A stretch of DNA of 64,000 nt, taken from NCBI GenBank assembly GCA_965197825.1, contig CBDANW010000002.1:868001-932000 (forward strand), read 5' to 3'. Both the position numbers and the translations under genes were made by a program. This document shows, piece by piece, positions 43,844 through 52,421 of the stretch. Below the pieces are notes generated by a model. It saw only the letters and a program-made list of their open reading frames with translations, was not told the origin of the DNA and did not search any database. This DNA comes from CBDANW01 sp965197825 (GTDB lineage: Bacteria; Acidobacteriota; Vicinamibacteria; Marinacidobacterales; DATDRI01). How positions within the stretch are numbered: the first letter of the stretch is position 1; the number at the start of each line of letters is the position of its first letter.

Positions 43844-44220
43844 AGTGGAATAGCCGTCGGGTGTCGGCATGGGCGTACGCGGCGCCGGCGGATCTCCGCA
43901 AGGGCTTTGACGGTCTGTCGGCGCTGGTGATGAACGAGCTTGGTCGTGACCCGCTGAGCGGTGAGCTGTACTTGTTCGTCAGCCGCAACCGAATCCGCGC
44001 GAAAGTTCTGCACTGGGACGGGACCGGACTGTGCGTCTACGCGAAACGTCTCGAAAAGGGAAAGTTCGCATGCCTGTGGTCCAGCGGTGACGGCGAGCCA
44101 GTGCGACTGACGACGACAGAGTTGTCGTTGTTTCTGGAGGGGAGCCGGTTGGTCGGAAAAATATCTTTGTCACCTCCTGAAATGAAGCATTTTTCACTTG
44201 CCGTGAGATCGTCTCTATGA
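43840..44220 (+). CDS. tnpB: IS66 TnpB accessory protein
   Basis: A 126-residue protein whose ATG overlaps the tnpA stop. AAPADLRKGFDGLSALVMNE, LYLFVSRNRIRAKVLHWDGT and LYAKRLEKGKF-like KRLEKGKFACLW are typical of IS66 Orf2. Length is normal. Confidence 0.92.
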   Translation: MKWNSRRVSAWAYAAPADLRKGFDGLSALVMNELGRDPLSGELYLFVSRNRIRAKVLHWDGTGLCVYAKRLEKGKFACLWSSGDGEPVRLTTTELSLFLEGSRLVGKISLSPPEMKHFSLAVRSSL

Positions 44221-44234
44221 TCTAATCGTATTCC

Positions 44235-45743
44235 GTGGTTCGCATAAAAAACGAACACGACCTCGAAACACTCCGCCAGATAGCTCTCCTCGTTGATAAC
44301 GAGAACCAGCGCCTCGTCAATGAAAACGTTCGTCTGCGAGTGGAACTGGCGAGACTCCATGGTGTGCCGGAAACGGAGCAACTTGAACTGTCGGTTCTCA
44401 AGCAACTACAGGAAAAGCGAGAGAGCATTTTCCGCATCGACGAAAAGCGGACCCGGAAGAAAACGAAGGCTAAAAAGAACAAGAAGAAAGGGCACGGCCC
44501 GCGCGAACAGCCTCATCTTCCCGTGGTCGACAAAGTAATCGAACTCGCCGAGACAGAGAAAAAGTGCTCGGTGTGCGACGGCGAGATGGCGGGTCAATAC
44601 GAGGAATCGGAAGTGGTGACGGTGGTGAAGCGGAGCTTCGTCATCGAACGGCATTTGCGGAAAAAGTACCGCTGCCGATGTAACGCGAACGTCGTCACCG
44701 CACCGGCGGCGACGAAGCTTCAGCCCGGAGGCCGCTACTCGGTGGAGTTCGCGACCGAAGTGGCCATCAGCAAGTACCTGGACCATATGCCTCTCGAGCG
44801 CCAGGTTCGGATGATGCGCCGCGAAGGGCTAGATATCGACAGCCAGACGCTGTGGGACCAGCTGAACGTACTGGCACGTCATCTGAATCCGGTGTACGAC
44901 GCTCTGGGAGAGAAGGTTTTGGAGTCACCCGTCATCCACGCCGACGAAACGCGGTGGCCTCTGATGGGCTCGATGAAGAAGTCGGCGGGCACGGTGTGGG
45001 GCGTTTCGAGTCCGGACATCGCGTACTACCGAATGCTGCCGACGAAATCGACGGAAGATGGCCAAAAGGTGCTGGGGACCTACTCCGGCATCGCGGTTGT
45101 GGACGGCTACGCGGTGTACGAGGTGCTAGCTCGTGCCGGTCCAGACGGCTACGCGGCTCGTGCCGGTCCACAGTTTCGTCTCGCCCACTGCTGGGCGCAC
45201 GTGAAAAGAAAGTTCGACGAAGCCAGCGAGCACTACCCGCAAGCTTGCTCCGAAGTGCTTCGTTTGATCGGAGAGCTGTACGAAGTCGAACGCGAGGTCC
45301 CGGGTCCGTTTCCCGGCGATGAAAAAGCTCAGAAACTGAGACTTCGTTTACGCAAGCAACGTTCGCAGCGGATCTTGAAAGCGATTCGGCAATGGGGCGA
45401 GAGCCAAAGAAGATTGCCGCGAAGCGACTTCGGCAAGGCGGTCCGCTACATGCTGGAGAGATGGGAGACACTCACGCTGTTCGCCGAAAACCCTCTCGTC
45501 TGGCTTGACAACAATCACGCCGAGCGCGCCCTGAGGGAACCTGTCGTCGGTCGCAAAAATCACTACGGCAGTCGAACGAAACGCGGAACCGACGTCGCAG
45601 CGCTGTTCTACACCCTGTGCGAGACCGCGAAGCTTCAGAACGTCGACCCCAGGGCCTACATGCTCGAAGCGGCCTACGCCGCCATCAACCAGCCAGGAAC
45701 CGTGTCACTCCCCGACGCCCTACGCGACAACTCCGCTGCGTAG
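44235..45743 (+). CDS. tnpC: IS66 transposase TnpC
   Basis: A 502-residue transposase starting at GTG 44235. N-terminal coiled-coil (VDNENQRLVNENVRLRVELA), a zinc ribbon (KKCSVCDGEM), then the DDE core: SPVIHADETRWPLMGS, GIAVVDGYAVYEVL and WLDNNHAERALREPVVGRKN. All three acidic positions are visible, and the length is normal, so this protein looks intact. A 27-base in-frame tandem duplication (ARAGPDGYA/ARAGP, 45129-45170) adds a loop before FRLAHCWAHVKRKF. Confidence 0.92.
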   Translation: MVRIKNEHDLETLRQIALLVDNENQRLVNENVRLRVELARLHGVPETEQLELSVLKQLQEKRESIFRIDEKRTRKKTKAKKNKKKGHGPREQPHLPVVDKVIELAETEKKCSVCDGEMAGQYEESEVVTVVKRSFVIERHLRKKYRCRCNANVVTAPAATKLQPGGRYSVEFATEVAISKYLDHMPLERQVRMMRREGLDIDSQTLWDQLNVLARHLNPVYDALGEKVLESPVIHADETRWPLMGSMKKSAGTVWGVSSPDIAYYRMLPTKSTEDGQKVLGTYSGIAVVDGYAVYEVLARAGPDGYAARAGPQFRLAHCWAHVKRKFDEASEHYPQACSEVLRLIGELYEVEREVPGPFPGDEKAQKLRLRLRKQRSQRILKAIRQWGESQRRLPRSDFGKAVRYMLERWETLTLFAENPLVWLDNNHAERALREPVVGRKNHYGSRTKRGTDVAALFYTLCETAKLQNVDPRAYMLEAAYAAINQPGTVSLPDALRDNSAA

Positions 45744-45748
45744 CTTAC

Positions 45749-46498
45749 CGCCAGAGATCCTGCGGATCGAAGCTGTCGAACGCCGAGTAGGGCAAGGTCT
45801 GACCGGTCTTGTCGGCGCCATCCCGAAAGACGACGACGCGGTGCAGGTTGTCGCCGTCCGGGGTGGTCGACCACTCGAAGCCGGTCATGGCGGTGAAGCG
45901 GCCAGGCTCATTGTAGGTGTCCGCCTTCTGCACGAAATCCGACCAGATGCTCCGTGCCGCCTCGTCGGAGCTGAAGGGATTGATCCCCTTGACGCCGGCC
46001 TCGATGATGTTGCCGAAGGCCTCCATCCGCCCCTCCGCGCCCGCGTTGAAGCGTTCGTGTACCCACTTTCCCCAGGAGATCCGCCAGGAAAGAGGGATTC
46101 GATTCGTGGATCATCGGCGCCAACCCGATCAACTCGGCATGGTCGGTAATCACGAGGAAGTCCAGCGGCCGGATGAGCTGCACCGGCTGACCGGTGTTCG
46201 ATATGACCTTCTCGCCACGAGCGAAGCGATACCCCTCGTCCACCCCCAGGGTCGTCCCCACCAACCCGGCGTCGAACGAGAGATTGGTGTGGAAGTGCGT
46301 GTCCCCGAAGAAGACCTGGTCGGGATAATTCCTGCCGACATACGGAGAGTAGACCCTCTCCTCGGCGAAGTCGTCCTCGGTGACGTGGTAGGACTCGGGT
46401 TCCTGGGCAGACAGCGGCCCGGGATTCACTGAAAGACCGAAGACGGCCAGACCGAAGAACGAACCGAGGATTGCGGTGTGCTTCTTCATCCGATTCAT
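45749..46498 (-). pseudogene. exported DUF3604-like protein, cut by IS66 and frameshifted
   Basis: From ATG 46498: signal peptide (ILGSFFGLAVFGLSVNPGPLSA, truncated here), then DQVFFGDTHFHTNLSFDAGL and FLVITDHAELIGLAPMI, a PHP-like metal region of DUF3604 proteins. The frame shifts near 46055 (ADLLGK to ERFNAGAEG-type reading) and continues MEAFGNIIEAGVKGINPFSS to FDPQDLWR, where the IS66 end abuts. Family members are about 600 residues, so more than half is lost. Confidence 0.82.
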
Positions 46499-46654
46499 GA
46501 CTTCTCCTCCCTCAAATGTGCGGAAATGCTATCAACTTACGGCGCCGTTTCTCTATCCGTAAAACTACGGAATTTCCCAGCGCAGAATGACGGGAGCCCA
46601 GCCGGGCATCTATCCTAATTCGCTGAGCGGATGCGGTTTAAGGGCACGGGAGTT

Positions 46655-47119
46655 CTAACGCTTATCCCGAGCCGACGACCAGTACTTCACTCCCGTCACC
46701 TCGATGCGGATGATGAGCCGCCGGTCGATGGCCATCGTGCCGTATTGAGGGTACTTGCCGCGTAAGAGCTCGACCGCCCTCGCGTGCTCGCTGGCATAGC
46801 GTCCGCCCGGCTCGATGGCCTCCGCTCGCCCTCGGACCAGCACGTAGCTCAACTGAGTCCAGTCTTCCGAGTAGTCGTCGATCACGAGGGAGACACGGGG
46901 GTTGGCTTCGATGTTTCTCAAGCGCTTGAGACGCCCCCAGGAAACCGTCTTGGGTTTTTCATCGATGGCCGAATAAAAGCGTTTGCCGTCGAAGGCGTAG
47001 CAGATGGGCACCACCGTAGGTTGCCCCGAGGCGTCGGCGGTGGCCAGTCGCGCGACGCGATGGGAGTCGATGAACTTGTGGGTCGGTTCGTCTACTTCCT
47101 GCAAGGGCTCCAGGATCAA
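46655..47119 (-). CDS. PPOX-class flavin/F420-dependent protein
   Basis: A 154-residue split-beta-barrel protein: FIDSHRVARLATADASGQPT, VVPICYAFDGKRFYSAID, RNIEANPRVSLVIDDYSEDW and SYVLVRGRAEAI. It matches the TIGR03668 subgroup of the pyridoxamine phosphate oxidase superfamily, members of which are thought to bind F420. The reaction is unknown. Stands alone, facing away from the IS66 region. Confidence 0.85.
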   Translation of the reverse strand: MILEPLQEVDEPTHKFIDSHRVARLATADASGQPTVVPICYAFDGKRFYSAIDEKPKTVSWGRLKRLRNIEANPRVSLVIDDYSEDWTQLSYVLVRGRAEAIEPGGRYASEHARAVELLRGKYPQYGTMAIDRRLIIRIEVTGVKYWSSARDKR

Positions 47120-47357
47120 AACAACATCAGCCGGCTCAGCCCGCTAACTGCGCCCAAACCACTTAGCAGCCTCTCCGTTGTCGCCATTCTCTATGGCCTA
47201 CGACGTCGTCCGTTTGAGAGTGTGCGCCCGATCATGGGACCCCGATTCGAGGCATTCTAGAGTGCCCGACGAGCCAGTTCAAGGAGCCGTCCCCCCGCAC
47301 GCGGAGGCCAGTTGAGCGAGAGGCCCAGCCGCACTATCCTTCCGGGCGGGAATAACC

Positions 47358-48209
47358 ATGGGCCAGGAAAAGCTCTCCGTCATCATCCCCACGTACAACC
47401 GCCAGGGGCTGCTTCCGCGGGCCCTCTGCTCCGTCCTTGACCAGTCCCGCCCGCCGGCCGAGGTCATCGTCGTGGATGACGGCTCGACGGATGGCACCGA
47501 GCGGCTTATGCGAAGCGAGTTTCCGGGAGTCAGGTACTTCCGGCAGGAGAACCAGGGGGTCGCGGCGGCTCGAAACCACGGGATCCGGGAAGCCCGGGGA
47601 GAGTGGCTGGCGTTTCTGGATTCCGATGACAAGTGGCTCCCCCGGAAGCTGGAGCGTCAGCTCGAAGCCCTTCGCAGAGAGCGCGAATTCTTGCTGTGCC
47701 ACACGAACGAGATCTGGATGCGGCGCGGGAAGCGAGTGAACCCGATGAGAAAACATGCAAAGTCGGGTGGCTATATCTTCAAGAAGTGTCTTCCGCTTTG
47801 CGTCGTCTCCCCTTCGTCGGTCGTTATCCATCGCCGCCTCTTCGAGCGGGTCGGTCTCTTCGACGAGTCCCTGCCTGCCTGTGAAGACTACGATCTCTGG
47901 CTGCGCGTCTCCTCGGTCTTTCCCGTCCTCTACTTGGAAGAACCTCTTATGGTGAAATACGGCGGGCATCCCGATCAGCTCTCTCGCCGATACTGGGGAA
48001 TGGATCGGTTCCGCATTCAGGCTCTGGAAAAGGTGCTGGGGTCCGGAACGTTGTCTCCAAAAGATCAACGGGCCGCGTTGAACGAATTGCTCGACAAGAT
48101 CGAGGTCTATCTCTCCGGGGCTCGCAAACGAGGAAAGTTGGACGAGGCGGCCGCGTATCAGAGCAAACGGGACGACTACATGAAACTCCTCCACGGAAAA
48201 GCCTCATGA
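47358..48209 (+). CDS. glycosyltransferase family 2 protein
   Basis: A 283-residue cytoplasmic GT2 protein: KLSVIIPTYNRQGLLPRALC, EVIVVDDGSTDGTERLMRSE, NQGVAAARNHGIREARGEWL and AFLDSDDKWLPRKLE (DXD). No membrane segment. Overlaps the next gene by four bases (ATGA). Likely adds a sugar to a surface glycan; donor and acceptor unknown. Confidence 0.92.
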   Translation: MGQEKLSVIIPTYNRQGLLPRALCSVLDQSRPPAEVIVVDDGSTDGTERLMRSEFPGVRYFRQENQGVAAARNHGIREARGEWLAFLDSDDKWLPRKLERQLEALRREREFLLCHTNEIWMRRGKRVNPMRKHAKSGGYIFKKCLPLCVVSPSSVVIHRRLFERVGLFDESLPACEDYDLWLRVSSVFPVLYLEEPLMVKYGGHPDQLSRRYWGMDRFRIQALEKVLGSGTLSPKDQRAALNELLDKIEVYLSGARKRGKLDEAAAYQSKRDDYMKLLHGKAS

Positions 48210-49021
48210 TTCGTTTGGTGGTCGCGCTCCCCGCAGAAGCCAAGCCTCTCACCTCTCATTTCAAGCTCAAGCCGGTCCGCGAGGCCCGCGGCTTCAAGAT
48301 CTACCAGAAGGACGGCACAGCGCTCATCGTTTCGGGAGTCGGTAAGGCCGCGGCGGCAGCGGCCACCGCCTATCTACAGGCATGGACCGGCAACCAACCG
48401 AATGGAGCCTGGATTAATGTGGGCATGGCGGGGCACCGGGATTTCTTGCTCGGAGAAGGCATTCTGGCGGAGCGGATCACGGATCGGGCCACGGGAGAAA
48501 CCTGGTACCCCCCACCCGTCATCGAAGTCCCCTCGCCACGCGCGCCCGTTCTGACGGTGGACAAGGTGGAAGAAGACTTCGCGGAAGACTGGGTCTTCGA
48601 AATGGAAGCGGCGGGCTACTACCAGACCGCATGCCGCTTCGCGACCGCGGAGCTGGTCCAGTGCTATAAGATCGTCTCCGACAACGGGAGCGTGCCTCCC
48701 CGTTGGTTATCGACTGGCCAGGTGGACGAGCTGTTCGAGAGCCGTTTTCCGGAGATCGACGCCGTGGTGCAGGGAACCGCCGAGCTCGCCGGCGAGTTGG
48801 CCGCTCTGAGCAAGGATCCTCCCGAGCTCAGAAACCTGCTGGACCGGTGGCACTTCACGGTGACCGAAACGCGCCGCCTGCATCGGTTGTTGCAGCGCTG
48901 GCAAGCGCTCGCTCCCGAAAAAGAACTCTTCGATCCCGAGCTCGCGCGGCGGAAATCCGGCAAAGAGGTGCTTCGCGTCATCCAGGCTCGGCTCGAATCG
49001 CTCCCGGTGAGACTCACCTAA
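48206..49021 (+). CDS. nucleoside phosphorylase-fold protein
   Basis: A 271-residue protein whose first half matches the MTAN/PNP fold: RLVVALPAEAKPLTSHFKL, ALIVSGVGKAAAAAATAYL and GAWINVGMAGHRDFLLGEG. Mid-region AGYYQTACRFATAELVQCYK and KIVSDN carry the family substrate region. About 70 C-terminal residues are a helical extension. It may act on a nucleoside or a base-containing product; it sits between a glycosyltransferase and an SPL-like radical SAM gene, with ATGA overlap upstream and one base gap downstream. Confidence 0.83.
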   Translation: MIRLVVALPAEAKPLTSHFKLKPVREARGFKIYQKDGTALIVSGVGKAAAAAATAYLQAWTGNQPNGAWINVGMAGHRDFLLGEGILAERITDRATGETWYPPPVIEVPSPRAPVLTVDKVEEDFAEDWVFEMEAAGYYQTACRFATAELVQCYKIVSDNGSVPPRWLSTGQVDELFESRFPEIDAVVQGTAELAGELAALSKDPPELRNLLDRWHFTVTETRRLHRLLQRWQALAPEKELFDPELARRKSGKEVLRVIQARLESLPVRLT

Positions 49022-49022
49022 C

Positions 49023-50027
49023 GTGATCCACACCATCTATATCGAGGAAGACGTCGCCGAGCATCCGCGCTCGGAGCAAATCTGCTCTAGGTTCCCGAGC
49101 GCGGATCGAATCTTCATCCGCCGCTACGGGGAGATCTTCAATCGCAAGGGGCAGAGCTTCCGTTTGCAGAAGAAACGGCCGGCACTCATTCTGGCGCGAA
49201 AGTTCGGCCGCTTGGTTCTTCCCGCCCCCGACGGTTACGGCGTGGGCGGTCGCCGGAACTTTTACTTCTCCCACATGCTCAACTGCATTTACGACTGCCG
49301 CTACTGTTTCCTGCAGGGCATGTATCGCTCTGCCCATTACGTGCTGTTCGTGAACTACGAAGACTTCGAAAAAGCCATCGAGGCCAAGCTCAAGGAATCA
49401 CCCAGGAAAGAAGCGTATTTCTTCTCGGGCTACGACTGCGACAGCCTGGCCCTGGAGCCGGTCACGCGTTTCGTGGAAAGCATCTATCCCTTTTTCGCAA
49501 AGCATCCCAAAGCATGGCTCGAGCTCCGCACCAAGAGCATCCAGGTGAAGTCACTGCTCAAGGCCGATCCGTTGCCAAACTGCATCGTCGCCTTCAGCCT
49601 GACGCCAGAGCCTACCAGCTACGCGTTGGAGCATAAGGTGCCGCCGCTCCAGCAACGTCTGACCGCCATGGCGGCGCTCCAGGAACGCGGCTGGAAGCTC
49701 GGGCTGCGCTTCGACCCGATGATCCTCACCGAGGACTACCACCGGCAATACCGGCGTCTCTTCGCCGAAGTCTTCGAGTGCCTTCGTGCCGATCGGCTTC
49801 ACTCGGTGAGCCTGGGATCTTTCCGCCTGCCCCGTACCTATTTCGATGACATGACTCGGCTCTATCCGGAGGAGCGATTGTTTGCCGGGCCCCTCGAAGT
49901 GAGAGGACACATGGTCTCTTACAAGAAGCAGGTGGAAGAAGAAATGATGAGCTTCTGCGTCCGCGAGCTACTGCCGTACATCAGCGAAGAGATCTTCTTC
50001 CCTGCCGAGATCGAAAAGATTAACTAA
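49023..50027 (+). CDS. spore photoproduct lyase-like radical SAM protein
   Basis: A 334-residue protein starting at GTG 49023. The iron-sulfur motif is Cys88-X3-Cys92-X2-Cys95 (LNCIYDCRYCFLQGMY), as in the SPL family, and KEAYFFSGYDCDSLALEPV and LRTKSIQVKSLL follow. SPL repairs UV spore photoproduct in Firmicutes; homologues in non-sporulating bacteria have unknown substrates. Preceded by a nucleoside-phosphorylase-fold gene, one base apart, and followed by dinB, so a DNA-base or nucleoside role is plausible. Confidence 0.88.
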   Translation: MIHTIYIEEDVAEHPRSEQICSRFPSADRIFIRRYGEIFNRKGQSFRLQKKRPALILARKFGRLVLPAPDGYGVGGRRNFYFSHMLNCIYDCRYCFLQGMYRSAHYVLFVNYEDFEKAIEAKLKESPRKEAYFFSGYDCDSLALEPVTRFVESIYPFFAKHPKAWLELRTKSIQVKSLLKADPLPNCIVAFSLTPEPTSYALEHKVPPLQQRLTAMAALQERGWKLGLRFDPMILTEDYHRQYRRLFAEVFECLRADRLHSVSLGSFRLPRTYFDDMTRLYPEERLFAGPLEVRGHMVSYKKQVEEEMMSFCVRELLPYISEEIFFPAEIEKIN

Positions 50028-50042
50028 CCGCGGAGGATTTCC

Positions 50043-50669
50043 TTGCGATATCAATTCTTGATCGATACGTACCGTACCGAAATCGAAAAGGTCTTGAGTG
50101 CTTGGGCCATGTTCGACGACCGAGATTGCGAGAAGAGACCGCATCCATCGGACAAACGGGGTAGGAGCTTCTTGGAGCACATGGTTCACCAGAACGTGAG
50201 CGAGAATCTCTGGTTCTCGACCATGCTCGGCATTTCCGTGACCGACCAACCGCTTCCCGCCCAAGAGACGCGCCTGTCCTTCATGGCGTTCTACGCGGAA
50301 AACGCGGGAAAGCGCCTCGCCGCCCTAGCGGAAAAGGACGACGGCTGGTGGGAAGAAACCGTGGATTTCTTCGAGGTAAAGCGGACGCGGGCCTGGGTGA
50401 TGACCCGACGTATCGCTCACACCGCCCATCACCGCGGCCAGCAGACGACACTACTGCGGATGTTCAATCATGCTCTCCACAGCACGTACGGGCCCAGTGC
50501 GGACACCGGAGGATTGATGCAGAACCAGGCTCCGGTGATCTACGCCTACCCGGATACCGGCACGTTGCTCAAAGAAGAGACGGGTCAGCGCAACAAGACA
50601 CCGTTGCCCGGCCCGGGCGACAAACCGCCCACGGAACGACCGGCGTCTGACCGGCGTCTGACCAAGTAG
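50043..50669 (+). CDS. DinB-family protein
   Basis: A 208-residue four-helix DinB/YfiT-type protein. Metal-binding histidines appear in FLEHMVHQNVSENLWF and MTRRIAHTAHHRGQQTTLLR. The start is TTG 50043, nine bases after GGAGG. The C-terminal 40 residues are Pro/Lys-rich and disordered and run into the first palindromic repeat. Family members can be bacillithiol- or mycothiol-dependent transferases; the thiol cofactor here is unknown, and a link to CoM is only a thought. Confidence 0.87.
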   Translation: MRYQFLIDTYRTEIEKVLSAWAMFDDRDCEKRPHPSDKRGRSFLEHMVHQNVSENLWFSTMLGISVTDQPLPAQETRLSFMAFYAENAGKRLAALAEKDDGWWEETVDFFEVKRTRAWVMTRRIAHTAHHRGQQTTLLRMFNHALHSTYGPSADTGGLMQNQAPVIYAYPDTGTLLKEETGQRNKTPLPGPGDKPPTERPASDRRLTK

Positions 50670-50829
50670 ATTCGTGGCAACTTCGTTCATTGACGCCTGA
50701 GGAGAGTCGAGCGGCGTCTCACCGGCGTCTGACCACGCTGACTCGTGACACCTCCGCGAATTGACGCCAGAAGCGTAGCCCTTTGCGTCTGACCAAGCTG
50801 ACTCGTAAGCAACTTCGTCTATTGACGCC
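50653..50829. repeat. three copies of a ~46-base imperfect palindromic repeat
   Basis: Units at 50653-50697, 50724-50768 and 50784-50829 each begin (G)GCGTCTGACCA and end TTGACGCC, so every unit can fold with GGCGTC pairing GACGCC. Spacing is 71 and 60 bases. It resembles a REP/BIME-type cluster between the dinB-like gene and the converging selenoprotein gene. Extra GGCGTCT half-units occur at about 50642 and 50712. Confidence 0.8.
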
Positions 50830-50855
50830 AGAATTCACTCGTTTGGAGCGCCAAT

Positions 50856-52326
50856 CTATTGTGGTTGGCGATTTCGAAACCGCTGTTGCACTCGCTCGAT
50901 CTCTTCTTCATCGATGAAGCCGTCACCATTGAAGTCCATGCGGTCGAAGGATCTTTCCATCGCTCCGGCGCCTCCTCACGACTGATGCGACCGTCACCGT
51001 CGGCGTCGGCCGCAAAGAGTCGGCTCATCATGCCGCCCCGTCCGCGTTGCGACAGTTGCTTCAGCTCCTCCTCATCGATCACGCCGTCTTGATTCGCATC
51101 GACCCGATCGAACCGGCCCTGCATTTGTTCCGGTAGCTCCTCTCGAACAAGCCGTCCATCCCCGTCCGCGTCGTTTTCCAAAAGCCGCCGTACTGTGCCC
51201 GTCATGCCGGCCCCGGAAATCCTACGCCCACCGTCGGGGTCGCGCGCGAGCCAAAATCGGTAGCGCTGCGTGACCGGTACGCAGAAGGTCTCGGCATCAT
51301 CGCAGGCAAAGTAGTAGACCGAAGCCGTGAGTGATTGGTTGGTGTCTTCCGCGCTCACGTCGACGAGAAATTCGCGGGGATCGGCATCCGACTTGGCGGC
51401 CACTTTAGGACCCTCACCGTTGCTCGGTTTTGCGGTGACCGTGTCGGGGGCATCCAGGTCAAAGCGCACGGGCGCGACCTCGTTGTTCCAATGGACCTTG
51501 TACAGCGGGTCGAGAAAAAGCCAAGGTAGAGCTTGCCCTTTCCCTCTTGAAGGAGGCTTCGCTCCGCCTCGACACGGAGCTTTGCGTAGAAGGGCGTCTC
51601 CTTTTCATCGGGGATGGGCTCGGACTTCAAGGGGATCATGCCCCAGGGAACTTCCAAGCGGGGCACGACGCCCGTGGGGGCCCGTTCCGGCGGCGGGGGG
51701 CTGGGGAGGTTCAGGTCCGAGACCTGTGTCCTGGACTCTGCCGGCCCCACCAGACGGGCCAGGTCTTGTCGCAGGGCCGCGGGATCGCTCCAACGCCGCC
51801 TCACCACCAGACGCCCCTCGGGATCGAAAATGAACTCGGAGTTGGGTGCATCACCGAGAGCATGCTTCGCTTCGTTCGCCATCGTGTCGCAGGGCCAGGT
51901 GACCTCCGATCCGAGCTTGTGTTGTGCCTCCGCCACGTGCATCAGACGCTCCTCGAGGGTAAAGGGGGTGATGTAGCCGTCCAGCTCGGGATGGGCCAGA
52001 GCCTTATAGATGTAGTAGAAGCGCACGCCCTTCGGCGCGTAGTCGCGATACACCGTCTCCAAACTGGGGACGTTTCTAAGGAAGGGCGGTCACGTGAGGC
52101 AGCCGAAAACGAGGACCGTGTAGGTACCTTTCAGGGAGCGGAGCTCGAAAGGCTTGCCATCCGCGGCGTAGAGTGAGATGTCCGGAACGAGCTCCCCCAC
52201 CTCTGGCAACGCGGAGCCGAAGCCTCGGCCGCCTTGCTGCAACGCGGCACTCTCTCGTGGTTGCAAAACCATTGCACTCACCGTCATCCAGAGACCGAGG
52301 ACCACGATGAGACCAGCTCTCTTCAT
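50856..52326 (-). CDS. predicted selenoprotein: deiodinase-like thioredoxin-fold domain plus EF-hands
   Basis: From ATG 52326: signal peptide (AGLIVVLGLWMTVSAMVLQP), then VPDISLYAADGKPFELRSLK and VLVFGCLT followed by UGA (52092-52090) and, in the same frame, PPFLRNVPSLETVYRDYAPK and VRFYYIYKALAHPELDGYIT. FG-x-x-TU-PPF is the iodothyronine-deiodinase motif, and Cys76-x-x-Sec79 makes a redox pair. The C-terminal part carries four EF-hands (DADGDGRLVREE, DANQDGVIDEEE, DADGDGRISREE, DFNGDGFIDEEE). Two frameshifts are needed: near 51515 in a T-run (coding strand) and near 50975. It ends at TAG 50856. Confidence 0.75.
52054..52072 (-). promoter_or_regulatory. candidate bacterial SECIS hairpin
   Basis: On the mRNA strand, 17 bases after the in-frame UGA, CGTC-CC can pair with GG-(A)-GACG around the loop CAGTTT. 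Position and a GU-containing apical loop fit the loose bacterial SECIS pattern that binds SelB. The stem is short (six pairs with one bulge), so this is a candidate only. Confidence 0.45.
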
Positions 52327-52421
52327 GACCGGTGCTCCTCTCTAGCCGGCAGGCTATAGTTGAATTCTACACGCAAGGAAGAAAGGATCCCGTCAGTATT
52401 TTGTAAAGAATTTGTAAAGGG

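Larger units (their letters stand above)
43470..45748 (+). mobile_element. IS66-family insertion sequence
   Basis: Three ORFs in the canonical IS66 order (tnpA, tnpB, tnpC). Ends are GTGAGC at 43470 (inward) and GTAAGC read inward from 45748, matching the GTAA-type IS66 ends apart from one base on the left. The flanks are two different broken genes and no 8-base duplication is visible (GTTCCATC versus CGCCAGAG). Confidence 0.8.

Noticed and set aside
49023..50027. True spore photoproduct lyase implying sporulation
   Set aside because: The motif is right but nothing else in the window suggests sporulation; family homologues occur in many non-spore-formers.
50642..50829. CRISPR array
   Set aside because: Only three diverged palindromic units, unequal short spacers and no cas genes.
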